Translations under genes and position numbers: made by a program
Assembly (NCBI GenBank): GCA_032622095.1
Contig: CP136069.1
Coordinates: 13,376,450 to 13,440,449, forward strand
Reading direction: 5' to 3'
DNA length: 64,000 nt
DNA from: Siphonodentalium dalli
Taxonomy: Eukaryota > Mollusca > Scaphopoda > Gadilida > Siphonodentaliidae
Notes under the pieces: generated by a model
Told to the model about the DNA's origin: nothing
The model's input: the letters and a program-made list of their open reading frames with translations, nothing else
The model's database searches: none
In this document: positions 36,620-49,699 of the stretch, piece by piece
How the letters are laid out: each line of letters opens with the position of its first letter
Numbering within the stretch: position 1 is the stretch's first letter

Positions 36620-39190
36620 GATAGAACTACCACATACTTATATATCGCATAGTTTCGGCCACAATATATGTTGATATTGAATTCATAATCCCTTCAGTAC
36701 ATGGTGTGTTCAAGACCTCAAATGGGGTAGGGGTACATACAACAGTGAACATTTGCCAACCGCTTGTTGTGGAGTGCCACATGATGCAGACTTTCGGGAA
36801 CCAACACATATGTATTTTCTGATAAAAACTAACCTTTGGTCAAGCCCTCAATTAATATTGGGGTCATATCATTTCACCATGTGGTGTCTTCCAAGACTTC
36901 AAATAAAGTAGGGGTCCTCAAAATGTTGCCTTTCTTATTTTCCAGTCACTTTTCGTTAAGTGCTCATTCTTTCAGAACCCATATCCATCTATTTACATTG
37001 TTTACGTCCTTGTACAATTAACTCGCCATTGTCCATACACGCAGTCAATGATGATATCATTCCAATCCGTGGTGTGTTCTAGTCTTCAAATTGGGAAGGG
37101 GGTAATACAAACATTGAAAAATCGCATTATTTATTTTTCAGTCGCTTTTTGTAAAGTGTCCCTGACTGTCGGGTATTAACCCATCTATAACAATTGTATA
37201 TTTCTTTATAGAATAGCCATTTGTCCATATCGTCGTTTGACCATGAGGGCACATCCATTCAGTTCGTGGTATGTTCAATGGTTTACATGGGGTAGGGGTC
37301 CCTTAAAATTCGCCTTCATCGTTTACCATCTGCTTTGTGTAAGGTGCCACGGTGTTCTCGCGAACGGCGGGCTCGCGAGACCATTGCCATTCGGCCACAA
37401 TCTCGGGTAATATGGATAGCTTATGCCTTGGGCTAGTGTTGTGTTCAAGACTTCAGATAGGGATGGAGTTCCCTGAGAGTAAAATTTAGCCCTTTCATTT
37501 GCTGACCATTTGTTGTAAAGTGCCATAGGCTATCGGGAACCATCTCATCCATGACATATTCGTATTGCCAGATAATAATCCCATTTGTCCACAACTTCAG
37601 TTAACATTGAGAGCATATCATTTTGTTAAGACATCAAGTTGGATAGTGGGGTCCTCAAGACACAAAAAAATCGCCTTCTTGTTTGCCAGCCGCTTCTTGT
37701 AAAGTGTTCCAGGATTTCGAGGTAACCAAATCACCCATATATCAATTAATACTTCCATGACAGCAATACCTTTCGATCACACACTCAGCTAAGTATGAGA
37801 GAATATAACATCAGTTCATGCTCTGATCAATATATTAAATGGGTTAATGGGGTCCCCCCCAAAACAGTGAGTATTCGCATTTCTCTTTCATCAACAACTT
37901 TTTGTAAAGTGACCCAGACATTCAAGACCCTGGTATACTATACTCTTTATATAGCGTCCATTTCTCTACACACGCAGTTAATAATGGGAGCACATCCTTT
38001 CGGTTCATTGTGTGTCCCAAGACTGCAAATGGGGTAGTGTGGCCTAACACATTACATTTCGTATTTTGCCAGCCGCCTTTTGTAAAGTGTTCCAGGATTT
38101 CGTTAAATAAACCACCCATACAAATTGTAAATAATACATGAGAGCATATAGATTCGGTTCAGTGTGTGCTAAAGAGTTTAGAATGGTTATGGGTACCCAA
38201 AAACAGTGCGATTTCGCCTTCTCTTTGCTAGCCACTTTTTGTAAAGTGCCCCAGACATTGGGAAGCCAGCCAACCCACCCATCGTGCAATGAAGAGGTAT
38301 ATCTCCTGAATTACATACCATTTGTCCACACCCCAGTTAATATTGAGAACATGTCCATCCATTAGTGTGTATAAGACTTTAAATGGGGTAGGGTGCTCAA
38401 AGAAAATATTCAGCTTTGGTTTTTGCCAGCCGCCTTTTGTAAAGTACCCTAGGGTTTTGGGAACCAAACTACCATATAACATGTATATTCCCTGATAGCA
38501 CTACCTTTCGTTCACACTGTGATTTAATAATAAAAGCATGAATATTCGGCGCATGGTGTGTTCAAGAGTTCAAATGGGCATATAAAGGGGTCCCCACAAA
38601 ACAAAAAATATTCGCCTTTGGAGTTTGCCATCCGATTTTCGTAAAGTGTTAAAGGCTTTCGGGACCCAACCAACCCATCCATCAACACCATGTATGCACA
38701 CCGATATTACTATTTTTGCCCACATCCTCAGTTAATATTTATAGCAATCATTTCAGTTCGTGAGTTGTTCAACTTTAACACTTCAATTGTGTAGGGGGGC
38801 CTAAAACAGCAATTTCGTCTTTCTTATTTATCAGCCACTTTGTGTAAAGCGACACATGCACAACCCATCCATACAAATTATGTATTCTCTGATAGAACTA
38901 CATTCCCGTCACACTCTCGGTTAATATAGAGAATAAGAGATCATATAGCTTAATTTCGTATTGCGTTGAAGTCTTTAAATTGGGTAGAGTGTTCTTGAAA
39001 AATATAGCAAATTCGCCCTTCATATTTGCCAAGCAAAGTGCCACACTGTTTCGGGAACAAACCCATCCATAAACATTGTATATTTCCTTATGTAATTGTC
39101 CTTTATAATTACATGATTCTTAATACTGAGATCATATTTTGTTCAGTTCGTTGTGTGTTCAGGACGTCTAATAGGGCGGGGGAGCAATAA
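36620..39190. repeat. Tandem repeat of about 188 bp (element C spacer)
   Basis: The word TTGTAAAGTG or a variant marks units near 36770, 36955, 37145, 37337, 37515, 37697, 37904, 38080, 38238, 38440, 38641, 38846 and 39030. Spacing is 158-207 bp, mean about 188. Each unit also contains GTGTTCAAGACTTCAAATGG and GGGTAGGGGTCC-like words. Small frames on both strands (for example 38228-38482) are repeat-derived. Confidence 0.85.
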
Positions 39191-39249
39191 TGATTTTGTT
39201 CTGTATGATTATGTTAGTCTATATTATGTGTCGTTTAGAACAAATACTT

Positions 39250-40384
39250 CAGTTGCTCAAAGTCGATATGTGTTAATATAAAATTACATGTCATAAATAA
39301 AATATTGTGTTGTTGTTGTTGTAACTGGGGGTTTAATTGGATACCTGAGGTCATCTAAAAACAGGCTCGCGGTGTCTACGGGTCAGGTTTTCATCACACG
39401 AATAATGATTAGATGCTCATTAGAATAATTTAGAAAGGTCTGTCTTGTTATCATAAATATGTAGTTTTTCTACCAATTCGCGTCCGGGGGAGCGGTACCT
39501 AATTCCAATATCTTGAAAACCGTTGACAATTTCTGTCAAATTCTTTCTACTTGTGATGTCCAGATAACTAATGAGCCATATGAATTATATAGTCACGTAT
39601 TGTTTATAAAAAAGGTTTTAGTACTTAACATCGATGTTAATGCATGCAAAATTAACTGTTATCAATAAAATAATTGTTGTTGTTGTAACTGGGGGTCTGA
39701 AAGCCTGAACACATCTGTAATCGATTAAACGGCATCTCTGGACAACACTTTCAGTATAAGATTCATATTGGGTCCCATTCAGATCAATTCGAAAATGTTT
39801 GTAATGTCATTATCAAAAATATGTATTTTTTTCGACCAAAAACGTGTTTGGGGGAGGGGTAGCTAAAATCCAATATCTCGCAAACCGTTCAAAATTTTTG
39901 TTAACTTATTTCTTCATATGCTTGACAGATAACTACTACACCATATGGAATAAATATTTCAATATTATTGCAATATCCGTTTGAATGATAATGTTCGAAA
40001 AATATTTATTTTTTGAAAAAGAGCGATTTTTCAACAAAAATAAATGTTTCGGCTCCAAATGGCACGAAAATTAAAATTAACCAACACTTCTTGCATATCA
40101 GGTACATATATGGTATGATGTAGTCATTTTAACGCCTACAATGTGGGCTAATAACTTAGGACATAGCCGCAGGGCTCACTTTACCAAAATCGTTAATTTC
40201 TGGGAAAAGTCATTGGTGGGTATCGTTCATCGTCGATTTGAGAATAGCCACCACCAATTCCGTTATTTTTCACTATCATTTTCGTCTACAGTATATATTT
40301 CTCCTTCAAAAAAAGTTGGTTTTAACTTGTTCTACCGTGGGTAGGGGTACCCGACCACTTTTGGCGTTTGGCCGCTGTACTATT
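39250..40384 (-). repeat. Element C right arm
   Basis: Reverse complement of the left arm: one full and one partial 728-bp subrepeat, the partial copy being nearest the spacer. Confidence 0.85.
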
Positions 40385-41520
40385 ACTTCAATGAGTCCTT
40401 TTGAGTTAAAGAATACTTGTAGAAAGGTAGTTAAGATATTTATCGACTTATTTCGATACCGGGAAAAATTAAAAAAGCTAATAATATTATTTATATTTTG
40501 AAACGAAAACCGCCATGTGGCTTTAATTATGATTGTAAACGAATGCTTAGAATTTCACAACACGTGCTTGTCTTGTATAATAAACATTATGTCATTGTGC
40601 TTTAATATTTGTATCTTAGTTATCCTCTCTTTCTCTATTTATCTGTATCTATTTCCGTCTCTCTCTCTCCATATCTGCGCTCAACCACACTCCTGCACTA
40701 TCCGCCTCTCATCTATATTCCATCTTAGCCTCTGTCTGAATTGCAAAGTTGTAAAATAACTTACGCAGTGTATATATCCAAAATTGGTGTATAGACTGTG
40801 TTATCGTATCTTGTCACTTATGATTACTGTGTAACACTATGTATGCTCTTCAGAAATGGAGGTAATACACACATACATATATATATATATACAGCTTAGG
40901 TTGTGTTTCCCGATAAAGGAAATCATCTACTGTAACTGCACGATGAAACTTGACGACACAGATATAACGTCTCTTGTTATTCTCGAAGAATTCTAAGGTG
41001 AATGGAATAGCCATGTTTAGTGGGGTCCATTTGGCCCAAATAATGATTCCCCAGTGTGAACAAACAATGCATATCAGCTATAATTGAAATTAAATCTGCT
41101 TGGTGTGACAGCCCTGCTGAATGTTCAGAATGGTGTATGATAACTAATTTGTTTCAATCCAAATGATCAATATTGGTATATTCATAGATATAATTATTGC
41201 CCCCAAGTGTGAAAGTAAATACCTGTTATTGGGTAGTTACATATGGGAAACTTGATGAGGGTGGAGGTTTTTTTTATCACTCCTCGTCCGTCCAACAACA
41301 TCTCAAGAACCCGCAAATCGGAATTTGAGTTATACATATTGTGGATGGTCCCCAGGTGACTGGGATTCTGATTTGTTCAAATGGTGTTGCCGGTTCGAAA
41401 ATGGGCCAAGCTTGGGGCATAACTTCTTCCGTTCATGGGATTCAGATTGGTTCAAATGAGGTCACCAGGTCAAATAGGGTTGGAGCCAGGTTTATAACTC
41501 GTTCCCTCTATAGTATTTTT
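40385..41520. other. No gene; low-complexity tracts and a dispersed repeat
   Basis: A CT-rich tract at about 40622-40670 and a short TA run at about 40876-40892. From 41330 there is sequence with GATGGTCCCCAGGTGACTGG and GATTTGTTCAAATGG, repeated more weakly within 41400-41500 and at 42110-42320. This looks like an old dispersed repeat. Confidence 0.5.
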
Positions 41521-42064
41521 TAAAGATGGATTATCTCTTTAAATAACAAATATGAAATAGTTGAGTGGGTATATAATAATAGATATGAATGAAGACCCCT
41601 GTCCGGAAAGGCTTCTATCAATTAATAATGATTTTATTTCGAGTATTTTATTATGAAATGAGATGATTAATTGGGACACTTTATTTGTCTATTTTTAGAA
41701 CTGACCATTTGGCGATACCATATAGCGATAGAGAGCATTAGGTTGTTCCTATAGATACGTAGCGAACGTCCAATATCCCAGATTGATTGATTGTAATGTT
41801 TTATGCCATAGCTAGAAGCGATGATGAGTCCAATTAACGTTTATTTGTGACAAATTTACGCAATAAACTTTCTGGTCTCTGTTAACAGTAACCACTATTG
41901 TACGTTAGCTAAAATATCACAAATGTTTAGACCAGAAAATATTCGAAATGAAATCAATATTAATCGATAGAAGCATTTCCGGACAGGAGTCTTCGATTCA
42001 TATCTAATATTTTATACGCCGCTAACTATATAATACATGTTTAAAAAGAGATAATCCACATTTA
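41521..42064. mobile_element. MITE with TIRs of about 100 bp
   Basis: The left end GATGGATTATCTCTTT and the right end AAAGAGATAATCCACA are inverted. The homology runs about 100 bp inward through AGATATGAATGAAGAC and CCTGTCCGGAAAGGCTTC. Flanks are TTTAAA-like on both sides. It is short and has no coding capacity. It splits the dispersed repeat noted at 41330 and 42110. Confidence 0.7.
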
Positions 42065-42761
42065 AAACACTTTCTCAGAACAATTAGGCCTATTCAGCTT
42101 ATATTTGGTAAGGACCCCTGGGTGACTGATTCAGATTTGTTCAAATTGGGTCAAACGTTTCTTAAGAGCCATTAGTCCTATTTAGCCTATAATTAGTATG
42201 TAAGGTCCTTGGGTTAGATTTGTTCAAATTGGTCCGACCAGACAAGAAATTGCGTTTTGGTGTGTATGGTCCATGGAAAGTTGGGAATCAGATATGTTTG
42301 AATGGGGTCGGCCATTAAAAAGGAAGATGGCATGTCAGGTTGGAGGCATCACTTCCAATCTAAGTAGGATGTGCAAAGGAATTTTACGAACTTGGGTGTA
42401 TGTTTGCTCCAGTTGGGAGGGGACATCCTATGGACTATGTTGGGGGATCGGGCTTGCAGATTAAAGTTTCAAGGTCGACGCTCCACTTTTCAACGGAGAC
42501 CCTCTAGCGACGTCCCGGTAGCACTACTTGTTCTTATGTGATTTTGACATGTTCTAACTGTTGTGATATTGAGAGTCATAGTATGTTCAGTCTTCTGCCA
42601 CACGTACCCCACTGTCTTTTAGTGGCAGGTCCCATCATTCCATGGTTTGATTGGGTATTTGAATGAGGCAATGAAAAACATGCAAAAAATGTGGTTCAAG
42701 TTATTTGTCAGCCGGGTTTTGTAAATGGTCCATGCTGTCGGAGATATATATCCCATATTTC

Positions 42762-42890
42762 AATCAATGTGTAGGAACTGTTACATCGGAATCGTTCTAT
42801 CGCCGGTTTGTGATGGTTCTTGACTGATTTGTGACGGTTCCTGATGATCGAAATTATACATTTTCACGACTTTTTGACAGTTAAAACGCA
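42762..42890 (+). repeat. Inverted pair, left copy: candidate end of a large element
   Basis: AATCAATGTGTAGGAACTG, TTACATCGGAA, TCGTTCTATCGC, GTGATGGTTCTTG and GTTCCTGATGATC recur in the same order, inverted, at 53345-53480. Identity is about 75-80% over roughly 120 bp. The pair encloses the nuclease and transposase genes. Confidence 0.6.
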
Positions 42891-43489
42891 ATGTTGAGGC
42901 ATCTATGTGATAATTCGATTAGTTATTTTCAATCCCATCACAATCTGTGGCACCAATGAGCGTGTTAATAACGAAACTGTCATTGTGCGAGTCATAACAA
43001 CGACAAAAACCGCGAATTTTTATAATTGTTTGGGTTCTCTCCTGATTGAGTCGGTTCTCTCTCCATTTGATCGTTCTATACGGGTAAAATTATGGCTAAT
43101 ATTTGCCATGGTACATGGTTCAAACTGCCAATTTTGTGAAAGTATACAAAGATAAACACAACAAACTATGTATTAAGTTGAAATTTGCACCAATTGTCAT
43201 TAATTTCGATGAATTACACTGCCTTTCTATGCTTATTCAATAACCTGTGTTACGCCGATCAAAATTCACAAATCGCCAGCTAGTTTGAAAAATAACGCGT
43301 TTTGCAGGCCCAACATTTCCATGATTCAATAGCCGGTTAACAATAGTGAAATTTCATAGCGCTGGACTTCGGAAAGCGTGAGAGTAGTGATATATAGAGT
43401 TATCTGTCCTGTATTTTATCTATTATATATTTTGGAACTTCTGTCTATGTATATATGTATTTGTGTTATAGACTCGGAAAAACTGCTCA

Positions 43490-43815
43490 ACCGATCCGAC
43501 TCAAATTTGGTGTGTATGCCTACTAGTACTTTAATCCGGGGAACAATATGGGCGGGTCCAATTTCACGTGCGACCGTGTCCTTGACCTCGCTCAAATACG
43601 CTCATATAGGCATGTTTCTGGATCTCGATCGATCCCATTCAAATTTTGTAGCTGGGTCTGCTTTGATCACGGGAACAATATGGGCGGGTCCGTCCAATTT
43701 CACTTGCGATCGTGTCCTTGACCTTGACCTCGCTCATATACGCTCATATAGGCATGTTTCTGGACATCGACTTTAAATTTGGTATAATGTAGGCCTACTT
43801 TGATCCCGATCGAAC
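43490..43815. repeat. Tandem duplication of about 132 bp
   Basis: GGGAACAATATGGGCGGGTC occurs near 43539 and 43671, and GCTCATATAGGCATGTTTCTGG near 43600 and 43743 (written here as two linked words, GCTCATATAGG and CATGTTTCTGG). A weaker third copy begins at about 43770. The frame 43378-43776 is carried by the repeat and is not called as a gene. Confidence 0.8.
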
Positions 43816-44139
43816 AATAGTTTGTCCATGCGAAGACGATCACAAATAAATCCCTAAATAGCCCGGACGGAGAGGGGGCACATCGGTTAGTGTTGTCTAT
43901 TTTCGTAGACGTATTTTACTCAGCAAAAAGCCAAAAATAAGACGTTAAAAGTTCGTTGACACCCATACAATGTTTTTATTGCGCAGTTTATGAAGTTTGT
44001 GTCGGGTATCCGCTTGATGGATGCTGATTATCTAGGTTAAATCCTCTAGAATTCTAGAATATGCAGCTATTAAAGCATATTCAAGCACGATAACCTTTCA
44101 CTCAATCATATTTTAGATTGACTAGGGATCTCTGATTTT

Positions 44140-44460
44140 TAATAGAACATATAAAAAAAGCAAAGAATCCTCCAGTTACAAATATTATTACATGGATGTT
44201 AAACAGTTGGTTACTAAATGCGCTGTAATGAGAATTGACTTGAATCATATTGATCATATATGATTTGTAGGAATGCTTAGCTATTAAGTTCAACAAGCAG
44301 TAACATATACAAAAAGAGAAAGGAATCACGCAGTTACAAATATTATTATATGGATGTTAATACTTTGGTGACTAAATATGCTGTAATGAGCAGCTACTTG
44401 AATCCTATTGATTCATTTGTAGGAATGCTCAGCTATTAAATTCAACATGCAGTAACAGAT
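44140..44460. repeat. Tandem duplication, 158 bp
   Basis: AGTTACAAATATTATTA starts at 44174 and 44332. Both copies continue with CATGGATGTTAA or TATGGATGTTAA, GCTGTAATGAG and GTAGGAATGCT. Confidence 0.85.
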
Positions 44461-44469
44461 TATTGAATT

Positions 44470-45640
44470 ATTAGCTAAACATTCATACAAATGAATCATG
44501 AGAAATCAGTGTTATGGGTGTCTGAACCTGGCTATTATAAGGCACATTATTATTACTCGCTGATAACGTGTCAAGTGAGCAGGGACGTGGGCTGGAGGGT
44601 CTCCAATGTTGGGGCGTCCACCTTGGAATTTCCAACCGCACCATCCCCTTGAAACAGACCAAACTCATGCACAAGTCCTGGGCTTTGGTTTTCCCCAACT
44701 GCATGACACATTATAGCTCTAGATTGTATGCCATTCTGAAGTGAATTGATCAGTAGCCTTTGATTGGCCACCATGCACACCGGGGGAGAAACTCAGGATA
44801 CATGGGCCCAGTGAGAAAATGTGGATATCTGAACCTGAGAATTGCAAAAATCATCTAGACTGGCTTCAAGATTCCCAAGTGTTGGAAGTTTCCAACCTGG
44901 TGCCCCCACCCCCACAAGATTGGAAATGTTCCCAACAGATGGAGAGAGATGATTTATTTTGCAAAAGAGCATACATTATTTAATACAAAGCATATTAAAT
45001 AAATGGAATTAGATTCATTGTCCATTAAACCAGTTTCTTGCCAATTGGGGGGGGGGGGCGTAAAGGTGATATAGAAAACTAGATCACACCTGCTCCCTAT
45101 CTACTGTCCATCCATCATGAGTTTTGGATCAACTCTAAAGAAGACGTGTCCATTTGTATATATCAAATATGGTTAATTACATGTTTAAAGTGTAGGAAAG
45201 TATGCACATATTGGTCTAAAACGACAAATTCCCCACTATTAAATTGTTGTCAAACCAAACTAAGAGAACGATTTCAACATGCTGTTGGTGTTAAATTTCA
45301 AACCAATCTATTGTAAGATAAGAAATTTGTACCTGTTGAACATTTTGACCAAAGTTGGGGATAGACACCAATTAAGCACCCGCTCCCCAAGTCCCCTCCC
45401 CACCACCCAATCACGTCATAACCTATCAATGATTCAGTTGAACGTGATTTCATAATGATAAGTTATATTCATGTCTGGGCCACAAACATCGGACTTCAGA
45501 GGAGGAAATATGATGGCTCTGGCATTGAAATATTGTCACACGTGGATCTTTCAATAATGCCCAGATTAAGTAAATGAATATAACATCTCATATTCTCCTG
45601 AGAGTAGATTTATATTACCATTGGTCATTTATATGTAGGC
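44470..45640. other. No gene recognised upstream of the nuclease gene
   Basis: 44500-44950 has a somewhat higher GC content with C-rich tracts and looks like a dispersed repeat. A run of 13 G lies near 45047-45059. Small minus-strand frames at 44483-44780 show no known motif. Confidence 0.5.
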
Positions 45641-45830
45641 CGACATTATTATGATACTATACGCGATTTCACAGTTACCCGGATGTAACTCTGCGAGTAG
45701 TGGTTCCGGTCTGCGAGACTTCTTTGTTTACATCGTAATTCGCATTCCACGTGTATACCAAATTGATCAAACGCATCTATCATATATTTACCAATTAATC
45801 GTAACATCTATAATTTATTTAGTGCTCAGT

Positions 45831-48800
45831 ATGCCACCCAAAACCGCTGTAAATCCCAAAACATACAAAGATGTGAAAAGTATGTCTTATGTTACGCTTT
45901 TGCGAGTTTGTAAGAGCGTAAACTTGCGAGTTACGTACAGCGAAAAAGGGAGAGGTGCCATTCCACGAGATGCGTTGGAGATTCTACTTTGTGACTCTCT
46001 CGGCATATCAACAACGGGATCGACGGACTATGACATGCAGAAAGAAAAACGTCCACGCATGAATAATCATTGTTTGGATGAGCAGGAATTACAAGAGTTT
46101 AAACAACTCACTCCTTCAGCTGTCCAAGAGATGTCAGGGTGGAAAAAAGACCTGGCAGAATTTCCAGAAATTGACATTGGAACGGTAAAAAAATACCTGC
46201 TGAATTCCAACAATCCAGAGTTTTCCCAGGAAAGTCTTAAGAGATATAAATTATCTCGGCCGTATGCACACCTCAAGGCCAAAAACATTAACAATGTGAT
46301 GGTGAATATGTTACCAGACAGTCAGACTTTTTGTATTGTAAAGGGACAATGTTTACCTTCCCAAAGCACTGAGACCAGGAGAGTGAAATGGCTACATGCC
46401 ATTTTGGACAAGTCAACTGGAGAACCATATGGAGGGTTTTGTGCCTGTACTGTTGGGTAAGTTTGAATTGAATTATACTAATTTATTGTATTTATTTTAT
46501 ATATTTACGTGCGCTCGCGCAACAGTATGGCGATCAGACAGATTCGTGCGTAGTTTGGTGTCACCCTACTCCGTTTCACTCCATGACGTCACCAAAAACG
46601 ACGTAAAACCTCGTGGCGTTCTGACATTTTTACTGTGCCGCGTTTTTGCTATGTTTATCTTATGTGTTGTTTTCGATTATTTGTTTGTCGCCGATATCGC
46701 CATTTGTCCGGATTCCCTGTTTCTATATTTAAAACTGGCATGCTCGTAGTTAGCCTCGGTTTCGATTTTTTCTCCCAGGTCAAAATACGTCAGAGTTATG
46801 ACAAAAATAGATCGACCTACATTTTCTCCATCAGAACTCTACACCAAAGAGTCTATAGACTCCTTCGGGACCTACATAAACCTACATATGACATAGACTC
46901 CTTCGTTTGGGTATTTTTACTTATAATTGGGAAGTTTTATCATTTTTTGGTTCGTGCGAAGACCTCTTTTTATCGTGCGGGAAAAGATTGACATTCAAAA
47001 CGCGATTTCGTAATTCGACGCAATAGGCTGAATAGCCTAACCTTCAGCCGAGTTCCGGGTCAAATACGACGAATGACGTAACACAAAACAAAACGCATTT
47101 GTTGACACAAACACCGTTTGAAGAGTTTATTATTACATAAAATGATCGTTATTGATTAATTATTGATTAATTATTGATATTTATTGTTGAATATTGGCTG
47201 CTATCAATATTTACATAAATGGTATTAATTATTTCATATAATTGCTCCTTTGGTCAACTTTGACTATCGGAAAATGAAAATGAAAATATGCCGCTGAAAA
47301 AAATTTAATCGATATTAAAGTCTCATCCTTTCGGCAACATGGAATTGGTTTTAATTACTTAAATGATTAATATAGTAATTTGCCTTTTATCTGTGATGAA
47401 ATGAGAAATGGTAATTGTCTTTTTTTGCTAACATTAAATTAAATTAAATAAATTAAGTAAAATACAGTGAAATTATTTTTTTAATTATTGTTTATTACAT
47501 TTTTGCGCACGTTTGGCATCTCTCTGAGTGCATTCTAGTTATAATTGCTCTGCATTTGGAAAAAATGTGGATCTGCTGGAACCTTTTTATCATACCAGCT
47601 GTAATGGACACATTCACTGGACCAGGCTTCAGCTATATTGCATTTACATACATATATAATACTATCCTGCATATGTACACAAGAATATACTATAAATACA
47701 TAATATACTAACTACTATGCATGTATTATTAAAGGACGGGTGTGATTATCTACATGTATCCATTGACTGGTCAGAATATTTGTTGTGCAGTCTTATATAT
47801 TTTAAGTATTAATACATGCACTATGGTACATGTATTAATACTTAAAATAAAAATAAAGTGAAAACATCTATTGTAAGTTAAAATTGTGAATGCTGATAAT
47901 GTCTCAGAGTATATATACTCAGTATACATGTACTGGTATGTAAACCAGATAAGATTTTAGCTTTTATACATATTACGATCATTATAATAAAGAGCGTTTA
48001 TGTCACTTTTTCAGTCGGGGCCAAGCCTGTTCGCATATAGGTGCTCTGTTGTTCCTGCTTTGTGAGCTGATATCTGATGGCCAAGATACACTGATGGATG
48101 ATGTATCTTGTACCGACACACTTTGCCAGTGGAGCCAACCGAAGGGGGCACAGGTAGATCCAAAGCATGCCAGTGATGTCTCAGTCAGACAAGGTAACAT
48201 CATATTCAAACCAGCTCACAACTTGCCACAGGAGTATTAATATATATAATCCAAATAATTTGAAACAGATAATATTTATTTCATCATATAAATAAAAATT
48301 AAATATAAATAACACAATAAATGTAACCATAGCCTTCCTAGTGTGTTATACAAGTACCTGGTATTAAATATGTACTGTTGCAATTATGAAATTGAATACT
48401 GTGCCGGTAGAACAAAATCCAAAAATTTACTTAAAATGGATACCGGTACTAGTAAAGCCATATCGGTACTATCCAAAATAAGCACAAATCACCATATAAT
48501 ATAATTCCTGACATGGTAATAATGAAGAGCGTTCACAAATCTTGTATACTGGGTAGTACGGTATATTGTAATTTGTTTGGTACTTTTTCTTACTTTTAGA
48601 TGATTCCAATGGTAATATGCTTCTACATAGATACACACAACAGGTTGCACCTAAGCTTTCACCGGATGAAGACCACCAACGGGTATTGAAGTTGTTATTC
48701 GATGTCCGAAATGCTAATGTGGAAGCTGTAATGCCGCCGGTAGTCAATATGATCGACCTAAACAAATTCCGTGCAATGCCTCCTTCAGAACCTGTTCAGC

Positions 48801-49699
48801 AATATTGTCTGAGTGATAAGATGACTGAATTTGAAATTCCATACTGTGCTGATGTTAACATTGAAACATATCCCCTACCAATATACAAATGGAGAAATAT
48901 TTCAACTCAATGCTTTGAAGGATCATTGATGTTTTCAGCCTGTGATATTCAAAGAATTGAAAAGTTGACACGGGGTCAAAGCATGTCTGATGAATGGTTT
49001 GAACAGCGAAAAGGGACGATTACAGCAAGTAAAGTTTCGAGGATTATATCATTCAGTGAAGATTTAATTTCTTCAGACTTAAACGATCAGGACACAAATG
49101 ATCTGGAGATGAGGGCTGATTCCATTGTGAGAGAAATCATGCAATACGACCTTGATAGATCTCTCTCACAGAGAGTACCAGCACTAGCTTGGGGTTTGAA
49201 AAATGAATCCAAAGCTCTAGATGCATATTTACGTGACATGAAAAAACATCACAAGGATGTCGAGATTGATCGACCTGGACTCATTGTGCATCCTGTGCAT
49301 GGCTATATCCGGGCAAGTCCTGACGCTATTGTCAGATGCTCATGCCATGGCAAAAAGCTGGTAGAGGTGAAATGTTCGTATAAACACCGAAATAAGGACA
49401 TTGTTGAAATGGTTCAGAAGGGTAAAGTTGACTACCTCTACTATAGAGATAATGTTGTTCAGTTGAGAAGGAAAACTAGGGGATATTATGACCAAATTAC
49501 AACACAACAGGCTCTTACTAACACATCGAATGCTGACTTGCTAGTATGGACCAAAAAAGGATTCACTGTTATAAATGTGCCTCACGATGAAATGTATTGG
49601 GAAATGAGAGTGCTGCCATCCTTAATTACATTTTTCAAGTCATTTATGGTTCCCGAGATACTTTCAAGACAAGAACCAACAAATAAAGCCATCGCTTGA
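45831..49699 (+). CDS. SWIM zinc finger and YqaJ-type exonuclease protein, three exons
   Basis: Exons 45831-46456, 48015-48193 and 48600-49699 join in phase (GTAAGT donor, TTTTTCAG acceptor; GTAACA donor, TTACTTTTAG acceptor), giving 634 codons. The start chosen is MPPKTAVNPKTYKDV; an in-frame ATG at 45651 would add 60 unlikely residues. The N-terminal 60 residues are helical and SAP-like. A SWIM finger, C204-x-C206-x7-C214-x-H216, is split by intron 1. Exon 3 encodes the YqaJ/lambda-exonuclease fold: RKGTITASK (405-413), AWGLKNE with E471, ASPDA with D510, LVEVKC with E524 and K526, and YDQITTQQ with Q567. These are the expected metal- and DNA-handling positions and all look intact. Such enzymes resect DNA 5' to 3'. 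It faces the THAP-DDE transposase, suggesting that both belong to one transposon; a domesticated host copy is the alternative. Confidence 0.85.
46457..48014 (+). other. Intron 1 of the nuclease gene
   Basis: 1,558 bp. No nested gene was seen, although frames of 117-118 codons occur at 46396-46991 without recognisable motifs. AT-rich from 47140 onward. A copy of the dispersed motif (AATAAAGAGCGTTTATG) lies 15 bases before the end of the intron, overlapping the usual branch-point zone. Confidence 0.7.

Larger units (their letters stand above)
34571..40384. mobile_element. Element C: foldback-like element, about 5.8 kb
   Basis: The left tip TATAGTGCAGCGGCCAAA matches the inverted right tip TAATAGTACAGCGGCCAAA. 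Arms extend inward through TACCCCTACCCACGGTAGAA and AGAAATTAACGATTTTGG, and each contains all or part of a second copy of a 728-bp subrepeat. The interior is a tandem repeat of about 188 bp. No transposase or other gene is recognised. Target-site duplication is unclear (possibly TA). Confidence 0.8.

Noticed and set aside
43378-43776. 132-codon + frame
   Set aside because: Composed mainly of a 132-bp tandem duplication, which is a multiple of three and keeps the frame open by chance.
45651-45830. Upstream in-frame extension of the nuclease protein by 60 residues
   Set aside because: Composition is unlike the rest of the protein, and the downstream ATG starts a lysine-rich, soluble N-terminus; it is probably 5' UTR.
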